Positions 62,390 through 64,000 of a stretch of DNA of 64,000 nucleotides are shown in pieces (positions within the stretch are counted from its first letter, which is position 1; each line of letters opens with the position of its first letter). A model generated the notes under the pieces. It did no database searches. It was not told the DNA's origin and saw only the letters and a program-made list of their open reading frames with translations. A program made the translations under genes and the position numbers. This DNA comes from Chryseosolibacter sp964563295. GTDB lineage: Bacteria; Bacteroidota; Bacteroidia; Cytophagales; Cyclobacteriaceae. The DNA lies in assembly GCA_964563295.1 (NCBI GenBank), contig CAZLWX010000006.1:4702-68701 (forward strand). Direction: 5' to 3'.

Positions 62390-63745
62390 ATGAAAAAATT
62401 CATGATCGATTGTTTCGCGGCAACCTTATTCGTGTTTGCCGTGCTGCTGGCAATCCGTGAAATTTCTCAGTTTGATGTGTTTAATGTTTTCGACCCATTA
62501 GGGAAAGCCCTTAGCGATGTTGAAATAACCGATATCACGTTTTCTAACCTTCGATTGGAGGTCCCGCCAGCGGATACCAATATCACCATTGTGAACATAG
62601 GGAACTTGTCGCGGGCCGAGATCGCCATGCAGATCATGGCGCTGAGCCGGTTTAAGCCAAGAGTCATTGGCATCGACAGCTTTTTTAACTGTAAGGATGG
62701 GAAGACCGATTCGGTGAATTGTCCACTGGCCTACGACACGTTGAGCAACCTGATGTTGGCCAATGCAATCGCGGAGGCGGGAAATGTGGTGATGGTGACG
62801 AAGATCCTGCAGACTGACAGCCTGGTCAAAAAATACGGCGATGTGGCCAAGTACGACTCGATAGAGCACACCGACCCGTTCATCCGCGGTAATGCGTATG
62901 AGGGCTATGCCAACCTCGACACGGACGCTGAGAACCAGGAAGACCTGAAGATCTGTCGCCGTTTTAATCCGAAGCTGGTCCTGGAAAATGGTGAGGAAAA
63001 ACTCGCATTTTCAGTGCAGGTAGCGACGTTGTTCGATTCAGCGAGAACGAAAAAGTTCCTTTCACGAAACAAGGAGTCTGAAGTGATTAACTACCGCGGC
63101 AATGTGCCCGACGTCTACAAGGCTTCGGCAGTTGAGTTCAGTAACCGTTACACCTACCTTGACTGGTATCAGCCCTTTGATACGACGTCCTTCCTACCGG
63201 AAATAATCACCGATCGGATCGTCTTGATGGGATTCATGGGTGCTGACATGACTGATACCTCCTGGGATGACAAGTTTATTACGCCACTAAACAAGCAGTT
63301 TGCAGGCAAGACCCGTCCTGATATGTACGGCGTTGTGGTCCATGCGAATATAATTTCAATGATCCTTAGCGACGGCGACTACATCGACGAGTTGGCCAGT
63401 TGGCAGGAGGTGGCCATTGCATTCATCGTTTGCTTCCTGAACGTGATGCTGTTCGTTTACATCACTGAAAAAATACCGACCTGGTTTGATGGATTGAGTA
63501 TTGTTCTCCAGCTTGTCCAGATTGTGATCTGTACGTTTCTCATGATGTACGCCCTGTACTGGTTTAATTTTAAACTGAATTTAACGCTGACCCTTGCAAC
63601 CCTGGCAGTAGTTGGCACGTGCTTTGAGATTTACAGCGGCGTGCTGAAAGAGATGTATCATTCTTTCGTGAATTGGTACCAAAAGCGCCGGCTTACCAAT
63701 CGAAAGAAAGAGGTATTAACGCCAGAAGAAGCTGAAATTTCGTAA
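62390..63745 (+). CDS. CHASE2-domain membrane protein
   Basis: A transmembrane helix (about 7-24) is followed by an extracytoplasmic CHASE2 domain (about 40-330), with ITIVNIGNLSRAEIAMQIM, then RVIGIDSFF and DRIVLMGFMGADMTD. Three more transmembrane helices follow (about 340-420) with a short basic cytoplasmic tail. There is no kinase or cyclase domain, so it is a sensor or structural protein without its own output. A probable FecR-domain gene starts 29 bases downstream, a pairing I know from other Bacteroidota. Confidence 0.87.
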   Translation: MKKFMIDCFAATLFVFAVLLAIREISQFDVFNVFDPLGKALSDVEITDITFSNLRLEVPPADTNITIVNIGNLSRAEIAMQIMALSRFKPRVIGIDSFFNCKDGKTDSVNCPLAYDTLSNLMLANAIAEAGNVVMVTKILQTDSLVKKYGDVAKYDSIEHTDPFIRGNAYEGYANLDTDAENQEDLKICRRFNPKLVLENGEEKLAFSVQVATLFDSARTKKFLSRNKESEVINYRGNVPDVYKASAVEFSNRYTYLDWYQPFDTTSFLPEIITDRIVLMGFMGADMTDTSWDDKFITPLNKQFAGKTRPDMYGVVVHANIISMILSDGDYIDELASWQEVAIAFIVCFLNVMLFVYITEKIPTWFDGLSIVLQLVQIVICTFLMMYALYWFNFKLNLTLTLATLAVVGTCFEIYSGVLKEMYHSFVNWYQKRRLTNRKKEVLTPEEAEIS

Positions 63746-63774
63746 ATTCACAGGCCATTTTACCCGCTTATACC

Positions 63775-64000
63775 ATGAAAATCAGAACATTAACCGTCAT
63801 TTTCGCAGTTTTTACGCTTTCGGCGGCCCACGGTCAGGACTATGCGTTTAAGGTGCTCGCCAACAAGGGCAGCAACGAAGTCAAGAGCGGCGCAACGTGG
63901 GAACCCCTGAAAACAGGGGCGGTGCTTCACTCAGGAGATGAGGTGAGGCTGAGTGACAACGCTTACGTTGGTTTGGTGCACGAAAGTGGTAAACCGATGG
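63775..64000 (+). CDS. Secreted protein, probable FecR-type domain (3' end outside window)
   Basis: From the ATG at 63775 the frame stays open to the window edge (75 codons). MKIRTLTVIFAVFTLSAAHG is a signal peptide with cleavage near HGQ. The mature start reads FKVLANKGSNEVKSGATW, then LKTGAVLHSGDEVRLSDNAY. This is the pattern of FecR/FecR-like beta domains (xGxV, L..Gd.v.t...s.a.l). It follows the CHASE2 gene closely, so the two are likely co-transcribed. The domain assignment rests on a short stretch. Confidence 0.72.
   Translation, partial: MKIRTLTVIFAVFTLSAAHGQDYAFKVLANKGSNEVKSGATWEPLKTGAVLHSGDEVRLSDNAYVGLVHESGKPM

Noticed and set aside
1..64000. A defence system, prophage or secondary-metabolite cluster
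   Set aside because: I looked on both strands for nucleases, restriction enzymes, reverse transcriptases, transposases, phage structural genes and large synthetases and found none.

Overview
The window reads as a chromosomal segment of a Bacteroidota bacterium, most likely a Cytophagales-type environmental lineage. The evidence is a full-length SprA (the type IX secretion outer-membrane translocon), a secreted protein with a T9SS C-terminal sorting tail, DUF4292, DUF5522, DUF1599 and BT_3928-type proteins, a eukaryote/archaeal-type prolyl-tRNA synthetase, and a recurring TAnnTTTG promoter box upstream of genes. Coding density is high. I see no rRNA, tRNA, CRISPR array, prophage, transposase or defence island. 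One 100-N assembly gap (39153-39252) lies inside a T9SS cargo gene.

Layout. 1-6.8 kb (minus): hpt-adk-obgE, then grpE-dnaJ, a secreted toastrack-like protein, and an ABC exporter ATPase/permease pair that runs off the left edge. 6.9-10 kb: an M42 peptidase divergent from upp, a small membrane protein, and sdaA. 10-18 kb: two secreted M28 peptidases around gcvP, then gcvH-lipA. 18-28 kb (minus): maeB-ruvA-sprA. 28.6-38 kb (minus): tatA-gatA-mltD, then an envelope cluster of flippase, sugar nucleotidyltransferase, TPR protein, DUF4292 lipoprotein and EnvC-like protein. 38-42.4 kb: a crotonase, the gapped T9SS cargo gene, and divergent tdh and kbl. 42.4-48 kb: a membrane protein, MgtC, the c-di-AMP synthase CdaA, folP divergent from a DUF1599-DoxX pair, and aroK. 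48-56.3 kb: a Tyr/Asn/Trp-rich secreted protein with a FadL-type porin, proS, nfeD-floA and a WG-repeat protein. 56.4-62.3 kb: a persulfide dioxygenase-rhodanese fusion, then a B12 group (BtuF-like protein, cobalamin riboswitch, BtuB-like receptor, DUF5522 protein, MeaB). 62.4 kb to the end: a CHASE2 membrane protein and the start of a probable FecR-domain protein.

How the genes fit together. Three themes recur. The first is threonine/serine/glycine breakdown into one-carbon units (tdh, kbl, gcvP, gcvH, lipA, sdaA, with folP for folate and several peptidases for supply). The second is envelope building and protein export (sprA and its cargo, tatA, mltD, EnvC-like, DUF4292, flippase, FloA/NfeD, porin). 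The third is B12 capture under riboswitch control next to MeaB, the chaperone of a B12 enzyme. Most of the window is ordinary housekeeping DNA. The points most worth a second look are a DnaJ that has lost one of its two zinc sites, a family of palindromic and imperfect intergenic repeats, a secreted prion-like Y/N/W-rich protein paired with a porin, and a tandemly duplicated DUF1599 protein next to folP.
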